36,402 nt of DNA from an uncultured Lentisphaeria bacterium (lineage in GTDB: Bacteria; Verrucomicrobiota; Lentisphaeria; Oligosphaerales; Oligosphaeraceae). Below, piece after piece: positions 17,023 through 25,314 of this stretch. Position 1 is the first letter of the stretch, and every line of letters begins with the position of its first letter. The notes under the pieces were generated by a model. That model did no database searches and was not told the DNA's origin. It was given only the letters and a program-made list of their open reading frames with translations. The stretch lies in contig CALZPA010000005.1 of the NCBI GenBank assembly GCA_945827525.1, forward strand, positions 1 to 36,402, read 5' to 3'. The translations under genes were made by a program, and so were the position numbers.

Positions 17023-17837
17023 GTCAAAATCTCCGCTTCGTTCTCTGTTATCAGTATCTGATGCTCAAAATGCGCCGAGAGGGAGCCGTCGGCGGTGCGG
17101 ACGGTCCACTTGTCCTGGCGGTCGATGGTGATGCGCCAGGTGCCGGCGTTGACCATGGGCTCGACGCAGAGCACCATGCCGGGCCGCAGGCGCAGCGTGC
17201 CCTCCGTCCAGTAGTTCGGGACCTGCGGCCCCTCGTGCATGGCGACGCCGCAGCCATGGCCGACCATGTCGCGCACGACCGCGAAGCCGGCGGCCTCGGC
17301 GACGCGCTGGACGGCGGCGCCGATGTCGCCGACGCAGGCGCCTGGCCGTGCGGCGGCGATGCCGGCCTCGAGCGACAGGCGCGTGGTGTCGACGAGGCGC
17401 TGGGCCTCGGGCGAGCCGCAGCCGCCGGCGATGACGGTGCGAGCGTTGTCGCCGATGAAGCCGCCGTAGCTGCCGGTGATGTCCAGGCTGACCACATCCC
17501 CGGGGCGGACGATGACGTCGGCGCGGCCGATGCCGTGGACGACCTCGTCGTTGACGGAGATGCAGATCTGGCGCGGGAAGCCGTAGTAGCCGAAGTCGGC
17601 GCTGCGGCCGCCGGTCTGGCGGAACAGCTCCCCGGCGAGCCGGTCGAGCTCCAGGGTGGTGACGCCGGGGACGCAGGCCTCGCACAGGCGGGCCAGCACC
17701 TCGGCCGAGGCGGCGCAGGCTCGGCGGATGCCCTCGAGCGCCTCGCCCGAATACAGGTTGAACGTCTCGCCGCGCTCGCGGACGCGGGTGACGCCCGGGC
17801 GGGCGTCCGCCCCTCTCTTCTTGATCAGTGATGCCAT
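17004..17837 (-). CDS. map: Type I methionine aminopeptidase
   Basis: Removes the initiator methionine from new proteins. The 277-residue protein has all the metal and catalytic residues: His101 (DEVVHGIG), Asp119 and Asp130 (LDITGSY...GDNA), His194 (GHGCG), Glu226 (VEPM) and Glu258 (HFEHQILIT). An N-terminal extension of about 25 residues ([12 protein letters not shown]...) precedes the catalytic fold. The ATG at 17837 has only a weak GGGAG about 10 bases upstream. It lies 35 bases after adk, matching the common adk-map-infA order. Confidence 0.97.
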   Translation of the reverse strand: MASLIKKRGADARPGVTRVRERGETFNLYSGEALEGIRRACAASAEVLARLCEACVPGVTTLELDRLAGELFRQTGGRSADFGYYGFPRQICISVNDEVVHGIGRADVIVRPGDVVSLDITGSYGGFIGDNARTVIAGGCGSPEAQRLVDTTRLSLEAGIAAARPGACVGDIGAAVQRVAEAAGFAVVRDMVGHGCGVAMHEGPQVPNYWTEGTLRLRPGMVLCVEPMVNAGTWRITIDRQDKWTVRTADGSLSAHFEHQILITENEAEILTWPRNA

Positions 17838-17872
17838 CGGCTGTGCGCTCCCGGTGTGCTGTGCCGCTCCCG

Positions 17873-18535
17873 TCAGCCGCGCATCGCGGCCTTCAGGCTG
17901 GCGTAGTTCTCCTCGGGGGTGCCGTCGGTGCTGCGCACGCGGACGAGCTGTCCCCGGGACTCGTAGAAGTCGATGAGGGGCGCGGTCTGGGTGGCGTAGA
18001 CCTGGAGGCGGTTGCGGACGGTCTCCTCGCGGTCGTCGCTGCGCTGGTAGAGGGCGGCGCCGCAGCGGTCGCAGACGCCGGCGGTCTTCGGGGGCAGCGC
18101 GATGACGTTGTAGATGGCGCCGCACTCCTTGTTGGAGCACATCCAGCGGGCGGTGAGGCGCTTCAGCAGCATCGCGTCGTCGGCCTCGATGAGGACGACG
18201 GCGGCCATGCGGTGGCCGCAGCGCTCCAGGATGCCGGCCAGCGTCTCGGCCTGGCCGACGGTGCGCGGGAAGCCGTCGAGGAGGCAGCCGCCGGCGACGA
18301 CGTCGGGGCAGGAGAGGCGCTTCTCGACCATGGCGGCGACGATGTCGTCGGAGACGAGGGCGCCGCTGGCGATGAGGTCCTTGACCTTCAGGCCCAGCTC
18401 ACTGCCGGAGGCCATCTCCTGGCGGAGCAGATCGCCCGTCGAAATGTGGACCACGCCCCTGTCGGCGCAGAACTTCTCGCCCATGGTGCCCTTGCCGGCC
18501 CCGGGAGGGCCCAGAAAAACGTATGCGTCAGCCAT
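17873..18535 (-). CDS. adk: Adenylate kinase
   Basis: Interconverts AMP, ADP and ATP in the cytoplasm. The 220 residues show the P-loop GPPGAGKG (9-16), the AMP-site STGDLLR (32-38), LLDGFPRT (85-92) and a zinc-type LID. The LID cysteines are 133, 138, 155 and 158, giving Cys-x4-Cys instead of the more usual Cys-x2-Cys in the first pair; the second pair is normal. It follows rpoZ, not secY, by 61 bases, and precedes map. Confidence 0.97.
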   Translation of the reverse strand: MADAYVFLGPPGAGKGTMGEKFCADRGVVHISTGDLLRQEMASGSELGLKVKDLIASGALVSDDIVAAMVEKRLSCPDVVAGGCLLDGFPRTVGQAETLAGILERCGHRMAAVVLIEADDAMLLKRLTARWMCSNKECGAIYNVIALPPKTAGVCDRCGAALYQRSDDREETVRNRLQVYATQTAPLIDFYESRGQLVRVRSTDGTPEENYASLKAAMRG

Positions 18536-18596
18536 TTTCTACCGATTCTCCACTTGTGTTGGTGCTCTGCCGCCGCGCGCCGCGCGCACGGCCCTG

Positions 18597-18818
18597 TCAG
18601 TCCTGCGGGCGGATGTCGTCGCCGTACCCGATGATGACCTTGCCCTCGGCGACCTCCTGGAGCGCGATGTCCAGGTAGGTGCGCTCGTCGTTGGGAAGCA
18701 TCGCGATCAGCCTGGGGGCGCCCTTGGCCAGCTGGCTTGCGCGCTTCGACACGCCGTTGATGAACAGACGCACATCCGGCACACGCTCGCGGGCGCGAGC
18801 CAACATTTCCTCGTTCAT
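18597..18818 (-). CDS. rpoZ: DNA-directed RNA polymerase subunit omega
   Basis: A 73-residue protein that binds and stabilises the beta' subunit. The segment NGVSKRASQLAKGAPRLI matches the conserved omega helix (A-x-RA-x-QL-x-x-G), and the acidic second helix YLDIALQEVAEGKV follows. The ATG at 18818 was chosen for AAGGAG 8 bases upstream; an open extension to 19034 covers the promoter and a terminator. Finding omega upstream of adk and in the same gene block as rpoA is unusual. Confidence 0.88.
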   Translation of the reverse strand: MNEEMLARARERVPDVRLFINGVSKRASQLAKGAPRLIAMLPNDERTYLDIALQEVAEGKVIIGYGDDIRPQD

Positions 18819-18920
18819 GCTCACTTCTCCTTGCAGACAGGACAAAAACTGCGTTCCCATGCCAGCGGCGTCCTTCGACGGACACCTCATGACATGGCTC
18901 ATACCTTTGGCAAAGCGTCT

Positions 18921-18948
18921 AATATAGCCACCATTGGCAAAAACGCAA
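18921..18948 (-). promoter_or_regulatory. Promoter for rpoZ-adk-map-infA
   Basis: Minus strand: -35 TTGCGT (18943-18948), 16-base spacer, -10 TATATT (18921-18926), with an AT-rich flank. The -35 overlaps the T-tract of the terminator of the upstream gene, so the two sites are tightly packed. The leader to rpoZ is about 95 bases. Confidence 0.5.
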
Positions 18949-19004
18949 ATTCGCCGCGCCGACTCCATGAATTCGCATGGCGAATTCCCGGCTCGGCGCG
19001 GCGA
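18938..19004 (-). terminator. Rho-independent terminator after the BNR-4 gene
   Basis: Outer arms of 12 perfect bases (18951-18962 with 18993-19004) enclose two alternative inner stems, AATTCGC/GCGAATT and CCATG/CATGG. On the minus strand the structure is followed by ATTTGCGTTTTTG. It starts 30 bases after the stop codon of the BNR-4 gene. Confidence 0.65.
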
Positions 19005-19033
19005 CATCCGCGCGGGTCGCGCCTCCGTCCGCA

Positions 19034-20374
19034 TCAGGGCCGCGCGGGGCTGACGCGGAGCTTGTAGACCTGGAGCTCGGCGGGCTGGGGCCAGGGCTCC
19101 GGCCGCGGGCGGTCGCGGTTGGCCGGCAGCGCCTCCCAGCGCATCAGGTAGCGGACGCCGGGCTCGTCGGGGCGGCCGGCGTCGCCGGCAGTCATGAGCC
19201 GCAGCCCGGGGAAGGCGCCGCGGACGCGGCGGACCTCGGCGGGCGTCGGGTCGGGCTGCGGCGGCAGGGTGGCGACGGCGCGGAGCGTCTCGGGGTCGAG
19301 GAGCCAGACGCCGGAGCCGCCGCGGCCGGCGAAGCGCTGGGTGAGCCGTCCGTCCTGCCAGCGCAGCGGCCAGGCGCGGGCCTCGCAGGGGATGCTGCCG
19401 CCGCCGGTGAAGTCCCAGCGCCAGGCCCAGTCGCTGGTCTGGCGGACGCTCCAGCGCCCCTGCTCGAGGCGGGCGTTGTAGATCTGGCTGTGGCCGTCGG
19501 CGTCGTAGCGGTGGTAGGTGATGACGACGCGCCTCTCCTGGTCGAAGCCCATGCAGATGCCCATGTTGATGAGGCCGCCCCTGACGGGGGACGGGTCGAC
19601 GACGAGGCCGGGGGTCCGGATGGTGAGCGGGAGCTCGAGCGGGGTGCCGTCGGCGGTCTCCCAGTGGCGGAGGTCGCGGCTCCGGGCGTAGGAGAGGTCA
19701 TGGTTGGTGTCGCAGCTGGGGGTGTCGCGCCAGACCCAGCAGAGGTGGTACCAGCCGTCGGGGCCGGCCTGCGGGCCGACCAGATAGGCGTTCATCGCGC
19801 CGCCGCCGTCGGTGAGCGGGCGGTCGAGGAGGCGTCGCCAGGTGCGGGTGGCCGTGTCGTAGAGGTTGTAGATCTGGTTGCCGCTGCCGCTGGCGCCGTC
19901 GCGGTAGGTGAAGATGAATTCGCCGCCGGCGCCTCGGAGGAAGATGGGGTATGTGACGCGGGACTCCTGCTCGCCCGTCATCGCGGCGACCCGCTCCAGG
20001 CTGGACAGGTCGCCGGGGCGGCTCATCCGGAAGTAGACGAGGGGCGAGGCGTGCATGTTGCCGGAGACGTGGAGGATCCCGGCGTCGTCCATGGCCATGG
20101 TGACGTAGTTGTGGGAGTCCCAGCCCAGGCGGGAGGGCAGCACGACGCGCTGCCAGCCGCCCTCGGGGTCGAGATCCCGCGCGGCCACGGTCAGGCGCCG
20201 CTCGCCGTCGTAGAACGCCGCGTACTGCCGCCGGCCGCAGGTCAGCAGGGACATCCCCACCTGATGCCCGCTCCACACCGGGCCCAGCCCGGAGCACGAC
20301 AGCACCTCGTCCGCCCCCGCCAGGCCGATGCCCGCCAGGCACGCCATCAGACCGCACATTGCCCTTCTCGCCAT
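19034..20374 (-). CDS. Secreted BNR-4 family protein, PL24/PL25 ulvan lyase-like
   Basis: A predicted exported seven-bladed beta-propeller protein of 446 residues. The start MARRAMCGLMACLAGIGLAGADE is a typical signal peptide, and AGGAAA lies just before the ATG at 20374. The stretch from GWDSHNY (84-90) through LHVSGNMH (101-108) to PLVYFR (111-116) is the hallmark of the BNR-4 family, which includes ulvan and related polysaccharide lyases. His88 and His108, 20 apart, followed by Tyr142 and Arg158 (TYP...TYRDG), occur in the same order as the catalytic residues reported for PL24/PL25 lyases. The substrate cannot be known from sequence; ulvan is not assured. It diverges from the 729-residue secreted protein gene. 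Confidence 0.8.
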   Translation of the reverse strand: MARRAMCGLMACLAGIGLAGADEVLSCSGLGPVWSGHQVGMSLLTCGRRQYAAFYDGERRLTVAARDLDPEGGWQRVVLPSRLGWDSHNYVTMAMDDAGILHVSGNMHASPLVYFRMSRPGDLSSLERVAAMTGEQESRVTYPIFLRGAGGEFIFTYRDGASGSGNQIYNLYDTATRTWRRLLDRPLTDGGGAMNAYLVGPQAGPDGWYHLCWVWRDTPSCDTNHDLSYARSRDLRHWETADGTPLELPLTIRTPGLVVDPSPVRGGLINMGICMGFDQERRVVITYHRYDADGHSQIYNARLEQGRWSVRQTSDWAWRWDFTGGGSIPCEARAWPLRWQDGRLTQRFAGRGGSGVWLLDPETLRAVATLPPQPDPTPAEVRRVRGAFPGLRLMTAGDAGRPDEPGVRYLMRWEALPANRDRPRPEPWPQPAELQVYKLRVSPARP

Positions 20375-20462
20375 TTTCCTGAAGTCTCCCTGCTGTCGCC
20401 TATGCTTGTGTGTGAGTGTGTGGGGGCGGGGCGCGCCGGCCGCCCCTTTGCGCCCCGCCATC

Positions 20463-20491
20463 TTGTATTTCGGCGCGAGATACTATATCTT
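20463..20491 (+). promoter_or_regulatory. Promoter for the 729-residue secreted protein gene
   Basis: Plus strand: -35 TTGTAT (20463-20468), 17-base spacer, -10 TATCTT (20486-20491). The leader of about 40 bases is G-poor with no Shine-Dalgarno. It overlaps a minus-strand promoter for the divergent BNR-4 gene. Confidence 0.6.
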
Positions 20492-20509
20492 ATATAAGCT
20501 GTTCCGCAA
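20482..20509 (-). promoter_or_regulatory. Promoter for the BNR-4 gene
   Basis: Minus strand: -35 TTGCGG (20504-20509), 16-base spacer, -10 TATAGT (20482-20487). It shares bases with the oppositely directed promoter at 20463-20491. The BNR-4 leader, about 100 bases, contains an inverted repeat GGGGCGG/CCGCCCC and a CA-rich tract. Confidence 0.55.
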
Positions 20510-20537
20510 CGCAACGCCCACCCTTTTCCCGACCGCC

Positions 20538-22727
20538 ATGAAGCCGCATCCGCTCCTGTCCCTGTTCGCCGCAGCCGCCCTGCTGCTCCCCCTCGCCGCC
20601 ACCGCCCAGCAGACGCTCGGCGCCGCCACCGCCTACGTCTGGTTCGACCAGCTCGAGCGCCCCTGCGCCCTCGCCGAGGCCCAGCTCGCCGACATCGCCG
20701 CCAGGGTGCGGCGGCGTCTCCTCGACCATGGCGGCGACGGCATCCGCGAATTCGCCGCCACCCTCCCCGACGACCCGTCGCCCCGCGTCGTCTTCGTCAC
20801 CATCGGCGACGACGCCTGGCCGGCCAGGACCTACTTCGGCACCGGCTACTCGTTCGGCGACGCGCTGGGCACCGCCCTGGAGATCCTCGCGGCGAACGAG
20901 CAGGCCAAGCGCGCCGAGGTCGTCAAGCAGGCGACGGCCGTCCTGGAGGAGGCCCAGCGCGAGGGCCGCCCCGTCCCGCGCGAGTGGGCCGCCCGCCGCG
21001 ACGCGCCCGGCGCCTGGCACTGGCTCAAGCTGCACGTCGTCCAGGCCACCAGGACCTACGGCCACTTCACCTTCAACCGCTCGCGCTTCGCCCTGCCCGA
21101 CCTCATCGGCCTCGCCTTCGCCCCCGCGCTCGGCTTCGCCTTCACCCCCGACCAGATCACCGGACGCTATCTCCTCACCCCCAACGGCTTCCTCTCCAGG
21201 AAGCAGGTCGGCAACGTCATCGCCGAGACCTTCAACTTCAACGCCCTCTCCACCTGGCTCGCCCTCTCCAGCATCGACCAGGAGCAGCGCCTCTGCCTCT
21301 TCGAGTCCGACGTCTACTACGCCGACGCCGCCGGCGCCTGCCGCCTCTTCCGCGCCCACCGGCTCCCCGCCATCCCCGACGCGGCCGCCTGCCGCGCCGC
21401 CGCCGCCGCCGTCGCCAGGGCCCTCGCGCCCCACGTCAGCCGCCGCGACGGAACCGTCGAGCCGCCCTTCCCCGACTGGCGGGCCGCCCCCGGGGGCGAG
21501 TCGCACGACGACCTCGCCGAATGCGCCATCGCCCTTCAGGAGCTCGCCAACACCCTCGGCGGCGGCGAGGCCGACGTCCTCCGCGAGCTCGCCGCCACCC
21601 TCGCCCGCCCGCTCCGCGAGGCCATGCTCGACTTCGGCCCCCAGAATGGCCTCCGCGCCCTCGCCGTCCCCGAGCCGCTCCCCGAGGGCTCGCCGCGCCA
21701 GCCCAGGACCATCGCCCCGCTCCGCCACAGCGCCCTTGCCCTCGTCGCCCTCGCCCGCACTGGCCAGCCCGAGGACTCCCGGCTCGCCGCCCGCCTCGCC
21801 GACTTCCTCGCCTCCCTCCACCGGGGCGACGGCACCTTCCACAACGCCGTCACCGTCCCCAAGGCCAGCCCCATCGACTACCCCGAGGCGCAGGCCGCCG
21901 CCCGCCTGACCGACAACGCGCTCGCCGTCGCCGCCCTCGCCGCCGCGGCGTCCGCCGCGCCCGAGGCGAACAAGGCGCAGGAGTGGTCGCGCCTCGCGGC
22001 CCTCGCCCGCACCCGCCTCGCGCACGACTGCGCCGGGCTCCGGGACGCCGACCTCCCCGACGTCACCGCCCTTGCCGCCGCCCTGACCTCCGCCGACCGC
22101 CCCGACGGCCCGCAGCACGACCGCCTCGTCCGGCGCCTGGCCGCGACGCTCATCGCCGCGCGCGACCCGTCGCCGCTGGCGCCCGACCTGGTCGGCGCCC
22201 CGCGCGGCCGCGCCAGCTACCTGGCCGCCGCGCGCGCCGCCTGGGCCGCCTCACGGCTCGCCCTCTGGCTGCGTCCGCAGGCGCCCGAATTCGCCGACGC
22301 CCTCGCCGCCGAGAACGCGCTGCCCACCACCTTCCACCTCCAGGCGCAGCTCGACGACGCCGCCGCGACGCCCCTCCCGCGCCCCAAGAGCTACCGCGGA
22401 CTCTGCCGCACCACGCCCGACGCCTACGAGTTCACCCTGCCCGCCCAGACCTGGCAGATGCGCGCCCTCGCCTGCACCGCCCGGCTGCTCGACGCCTATC
22501 CCGGCGGGCAGTTCCCCGACCTCCCCGCCGCCCAGGCCCAGCTCGACCGCGCCCGGCGCTTCATCGACCTCCACCCCGGCTTCCTCCAGTCCGAGACCAT
22601 CTCCAACCAGCACGGCGTCTCCGAGGAGGCCCGCTCCGCCACCATGGGGCAGCTCTCCAACATCACCGAGTCCAAGGCCTCCCCCAAGGAGGCCGAGCAG
22701 CTCTTCCTCCAGCCCGCCAGACGCTGA
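20538..22727 (+). CDS. Secreted protein of unknown function with helical-toroid-like C-terminal part
   Basis: I do not recognise this 729-residue protein with confidence. Residues 1-24 are a clear signal peptide ending ATA-QQ. The N-terminal third (about 60-290) is mixed alpha/beta; the segment PRVVFVTIGDDAWPARTYFG followed by a helix, and later a GRYLLTPNGFL segment, recalls AMMECR1-type domains, but only weakly. From about residue 300 the protein is alanine- and leucine-rich with repeated helix pairs and phrases such as LALVALARTGQPEDSRLA and FLASLHRGDGTFHNA, as in alpha/alpha-toroid enzymes (epimerases, six-hairpin glycosidases, prenyltransferases). The conserved-looking DGTF turn is typical of these. 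No Shine-Dalgarno is seen. It diverges from the BNR-4 gene and precedes a glycosyltransferase gene by 59 bases. Codons are almost all C-ending. Confidence 0.85.
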   Translation: MKPHPLLSLFAAAALLLPLAATAQQTLGAATAYVWFDQLERPCALAEAQLADIAARVRRRLLDHGGDGIREFAATLPDDPSPRVVFVTIGDDAWPARTYFGTGYSFGDALGTALEILAANEQAKRAEVVKQATAVLEEAQREGRPVPREWAARRDAPGAWHWLKLHVVQATRTYGHFTFNRSRFALPDLIGLAFAPALGFAFTPDQITGRYLLTPNGFLSRKQVGNVIAETFNFNALSTWLALSSIDQEQRLCLFESDVYYADAAGACRLFRAHRLPAIPDAAACRAAAAAVARALAPHVSRRDGTVEPPFPDWRAAPGGESHDDLAECAIALQELANTLGGGEADVLRELAATLARPLREAMLDFGPQNGLRALAVPEPLPEGSPRQPRTIAPLRHSALALVALARTGQPEDSRLAARLADFLASLHRGDGTFHNAVTVPKASPIDYPEAQAAARLTDNALAVAALAAAASAAPEANKAQEWSRLAALARTRLAHDCAGLRDADLPDVTALAAALTSADRPDGPQHDRLVRRLAATLIAARDPSPLAPDLVGAPRGRASYLAAARAAWAASRLALWLRPQAPEFADALAAENALPTTFHLQAQLDDAAATPLPRPKSYRGLCRTTPDAYEFTLPAQTWQMRALACTARLLDAYPGGQFPDLPAAQAQLDRARRFIDLHPGFLQSETISNQHGVSEEARSATMGQLSNITESKASPKEAEQLFLQPARR

Positions 22728-22786
22728 GCCGGACGCCGCCCTAGCACCCTCCCCTCCCCCACGCAACCACGACGAACCACCACCCC

Positions 22787-23941
22787 ATGAAAGTCGACTC
22801 CCCCCACATCGATGTGCTGCATGTCACCGAAGCCTGCGGCGGAGGCGTCAGCAGGCACATCCGGCTCATCGTGCCGGAGCTGCAGGCCAGCGGCGTCCGC
22901 TGCGCCGTCTGCGGCTTCGGGCAGCGCGTCGAGGAGAACTTCCTCAACGACCTGACGCTCTTCGGCCAGGCCGGCATCCAGACCGAGTTCTGGCCGTTCA
23001 ACCACGGCAACGCGCTGGGCACCGCCGCGTTCATCCTCCACCTCCGCCGGCTGCTGCGCGACTGGCGCCCCGCCATCATCCACGCGCACGCCACGCTGGC
23101 CGGGCTCGCCTGCCGCGTCGCGCGCGACGCCCTCCCCGGCGTGCGCGTCGTCTACTCCCCGCACGCCTTCGCCCTCCATCCCTCGCTGCCCTGGCACCTC
23201 CGCAACGCCATCCGACTCCTCGAGACCTGGGCCGCGCACCGCACCGACGCCTACGCCTTCGTCGGACGCTCCGAGATCGAGGACGCCAACGCCATCCGGC
23301 TCCCCGCCAACAAATTCCACCTCATCGAGAACGGGCTGCCCCAGACCTACCCCGACAGGCTCTACACCCGCGAGGACGCCCGCAAGGCGCTCAATCTCCC
23401 GCGCGACGGGCGCTTCGCCGTCATCCCCTGCCGGCTCGTCCGCCAGAAGGGACTCGACCAGGTCCTCCACGCCATCACCAGGCTCGGCCCCGAGTGCTCC
23501 GACATCCAGTTCATGTTCTGCGGCGTCGGCCCCGAGCGCGACCTTCTCCTCTCCATCGCCGGACAGCTCGGCATCGCCTCGCGCACCCACTTCCCCGGCA
23601 CCATCGACCGCCTCGACGTCCTCCTCCCCGCATTCGACATGGCCATCCTCCCCTCCCTCTACGAGGGCCTCTCCTACGTCCTCCTCGAGTCCCTCGCCGC
23701 CGGCATCCCCCTCATCGTCTCCGACATCCTCGCCAACGTCCCACGCCCCGAGCTCCGCGACATCCTCAACACCTTCACCGTCGGCGACTGCGACGAGCTC
23801 GCCGCGCAGATCGCGCTCGTCGCCGGCGACCCGCAGCGCACCCAGGCGCGCGCCAGCCTCGGCGCCGCCTACATGCGGCAGAACTTCCGCCTCTCCTCCC
23901 AGATCCAGAAGCTCTCGAACCTCTACCGCTTCCTCCAGTGA
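22787..23941 (+). CDS. GT4-family glycosyltransferase
   Basis: A retaining GT-B glycosyltransferase of 384 residues, probably using a nucleotide sugar to build a cell-surface polysaccharide, in the cytoplasm. The N-terminal domain has VTEACGGGVSRHIR (glycine-rich acceptor loop) and IIHAHATLAGLACR; the C-terminal Glycos_transf_1 domain has CRLVRQKGLDQVL, FCGVGPERDLL and PSLYEGLSYVLLESLAAGIP with the E-x7-E type motif. Donor and acceptor are unknown. The leader is CA/C-rich with no Shine-Dalgarno. It ends 18 bases from the convergent FAD oxidoreductase gene. Confidence 0.93.
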   Translation: MKVDSPHIDVLHVTEACGGGVSRHIRLIVPELQASGVRCAVCGFGQRVEENFLNDLTLFGQAGIQTEFWPFNHGNALGTAAFILHLRRLLRDWRPAIIHAHATLAGLACRVARDALPGVRVVYSPHAFALHPSLPWHLRNAIRLLETWAAHRTDAYAFVGRSEIEDANAIRLPANKFHLIENGLPQTYPDRLYTREDARKALNLPRDGRFAVIPCRLVRQKGLDQVLHAITRLGPECSDIQFMFCGVGPERDLLLSIAGQLGIASRTHFPGTIDRLDVLLPAFDMAILPSLYEGLSYVLLESLAAGIPLIVSDILANVPRPELRDILNTFTVGDCDELAAQIALVAGDPQRTQARASLGAAYMRQNFRLSSQIQKLSNLYRFLQ

Positions 23942-23962
23942 GGGGCGGGCGCGGCCCCCTCA
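23939..23962. terminator. Bidirectional hairpin spanning both convergent stop codons
   Basis: The 24 bases read TGAGGGGC, a 7-base loop, then GCCCCCTCA, an inverted repeat with a single bulge. Its two ends are the TGA of the glycosyltransferase gene and the stop (TCA on the plus strand) of the FAD oxidoreductase gene. There is no T-run, so termination efficiency is uncertain. Confidence 0.5.
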
Positions 23963-25231
23963 GCCGCAGACGAGCCCGTTCGCGGCCAGCAGCGCGCGGA
24001 TGTCGGCCAGCGGCAGCCGCAGCGGCGTGACGCCGGTCTCGGCGGCGAGCGCGGCCATCGCGCCGGCCGCCTGACCGGTCGCCATGCACGTCGCCTGGAC
24101 GCGCAGCGCCGAGTTGGCCAGGCGGTCGCTCGACAGGCACCGCCCCGCCACCAGCAGATGATCCGTCCCGCGGGGCACCAGCGCGCCGCGCGGCACGAAC
24201 GGCACCACGCCCTCCGCCAGACGCCGCTGCTCGATGCCCGCCGCGCCCGCCACATGCAGGTCAATCGGGTAGACGGAATGGCACAGCGCGTCCGCGTAGC
24301 GCACGCCCGCCACATACTCCTCGCCTGTGACCGTCCATTCGCCGACCACCGTGCGCGTCTCGCGCACGCCGCACTCCCCACCGCCGAACTGCATGGCCAG
24401 GCGCTCCAGCCCCGGCTGCGCCCGCAGGAAGCGGTAGGCGCGCAGGACGGCGGCGCGTCCGGCCAGCTCCATGCGCGTGCGCCCCTCCGAGTCGGCCGCG
24501 ACGATGCCGGGGATGTGGTTGGCGTTGTTGCCGCGGGCGCGGAGGAAGTTGGGGCTGAAGCCGCCGTGCCAGCCCAGGTCGCCGGGCTGGAGGCGCCCCT
24601 CGGCCAGCGCGACCGCGAACGCGCGCCCGATGGCCGCGTAGTCGAGGGCGTCCGGGTCGTAGCCGGAGAGGATGACGCTGTAGGTGCCGGGCTGGCAGGT
24701 CGACGGCTCGCGCAGGGGAAGCCCCAGGATATGGCAGACGTTGGCGTCGCCCGTGCAGTCGACCAGCTCGCGGCAGCTCGCCCCGAAGAGGCCGTCCTTG
24801 CCGCACAGCGTCACCCGCCAGCGTCCGTCGCCCCCGCGCCGGACATCGCCCACCATCGTGTGCAGGCGCACCTCGACGCCGCTGCGCGTCAGCTCCTCGT
24901 CGGCCAGCGCCGCGAACAGGACGGGGTCGACGCGGACATGGTAGCGCCAGTGCTCGACCATCCGCGAGCCGCTCATGTCCTGCACGGGGACACCCATCTC
25001 CGCACGCGTGCGCTCCACCAGCTCCCAGCCGACGCCGGCGATCACCTGCCGTCCCCAGATGTGGAACAGCCCCGGGTACCCGATGCCGCCGGCCGTCGTC
25101 GTCCCCCCGCAGACGCCGTTCTTCTCCACCAGGCACACGCGCCCGGCGCCCAGCCTGCGTCCCGCCTGTATCGCCGCGCACAGCCCGGCGCAGCCGCCGC
25201 CCATCACCATCACCTCATAGTCTGTGCCCAT
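23960..25231 (-). CDS. FAD-dependent oxidoreductase (FAD_oxidored family)
   Basis: A 423-residue flavoprotein. The N-terminal dinucleotide motif GGGCAG (11-16) continues into LVEKNGVCGGTTTAGGIG, the substrate-side motif of the PF12831 family. The middle has DCTGDANV and the C-terminal part LLVAGRCLSSDRLANSALR-QATCMATGQAAG closes the FAD site. Members act on various substrates and are frequent in polysaccharide-degrading PVC and Bacteroidota genomes; the substrate here is unknown. The start at 25231 has GAGG 8 bases upstream; an open extension to 25357 enters the tRNA promoter and was rejected. No signal peptide is seen. Codon use alternates G-ending, C-ending, G-ending along the gene. Confidence 0.9.
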   Translation of the reverse strand: MGTDYEVMVMGGGCAGLCAAIQAGRRLGAGRVCLVEKNGVCGGTTTAGGIGYPGLFHIWGRQVIAGVGWELVERTRAEMGVPVQDMSGSRMVEHWRYHVRVDPVLFAALADEELTRSGVEVRLHTMVGDVRRGGDGRWRVTLCGKDGLFGASCRELVDCTGDANVCHILGLPLREPSTCQPGTYSVILSGYDPDALDYAAIGRAFAVALAEGRLQPGDLGWHGGFSPNFLRARGNNANHIPGIVAADSEGRTRMELAGRAAVLRAYRFLRAQPGLERLAMQFGGGECGVRETRTVVGEWTVTGEEYVAGVRYADALCHSVYPIDLHVAGAAGIEQRRLAEGVVPFVPRGALVPRGTDHLLVAGRCLSSDRLANSALRVQATCMATGQAAGAMAALAAETGVTPLRLPLADIRALLAANGLVCG

Positions 25232-25314
25232 TGCCGTCACCTCTTCCTGTGCCCTCACAGATGCCTGTCCGGACGAAAGGAGCAAAAAAGCCGCGCCTTT
25301 TCGCCCCGGCGCAC

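Noticed and set aside
20490-22118. A 542-codon minus-strand frame within the 729-residue gene
   Set aside because: Gly/Glu/Val-rich antisense shadow; the plus-strand frame has a promoter and signal peptide.
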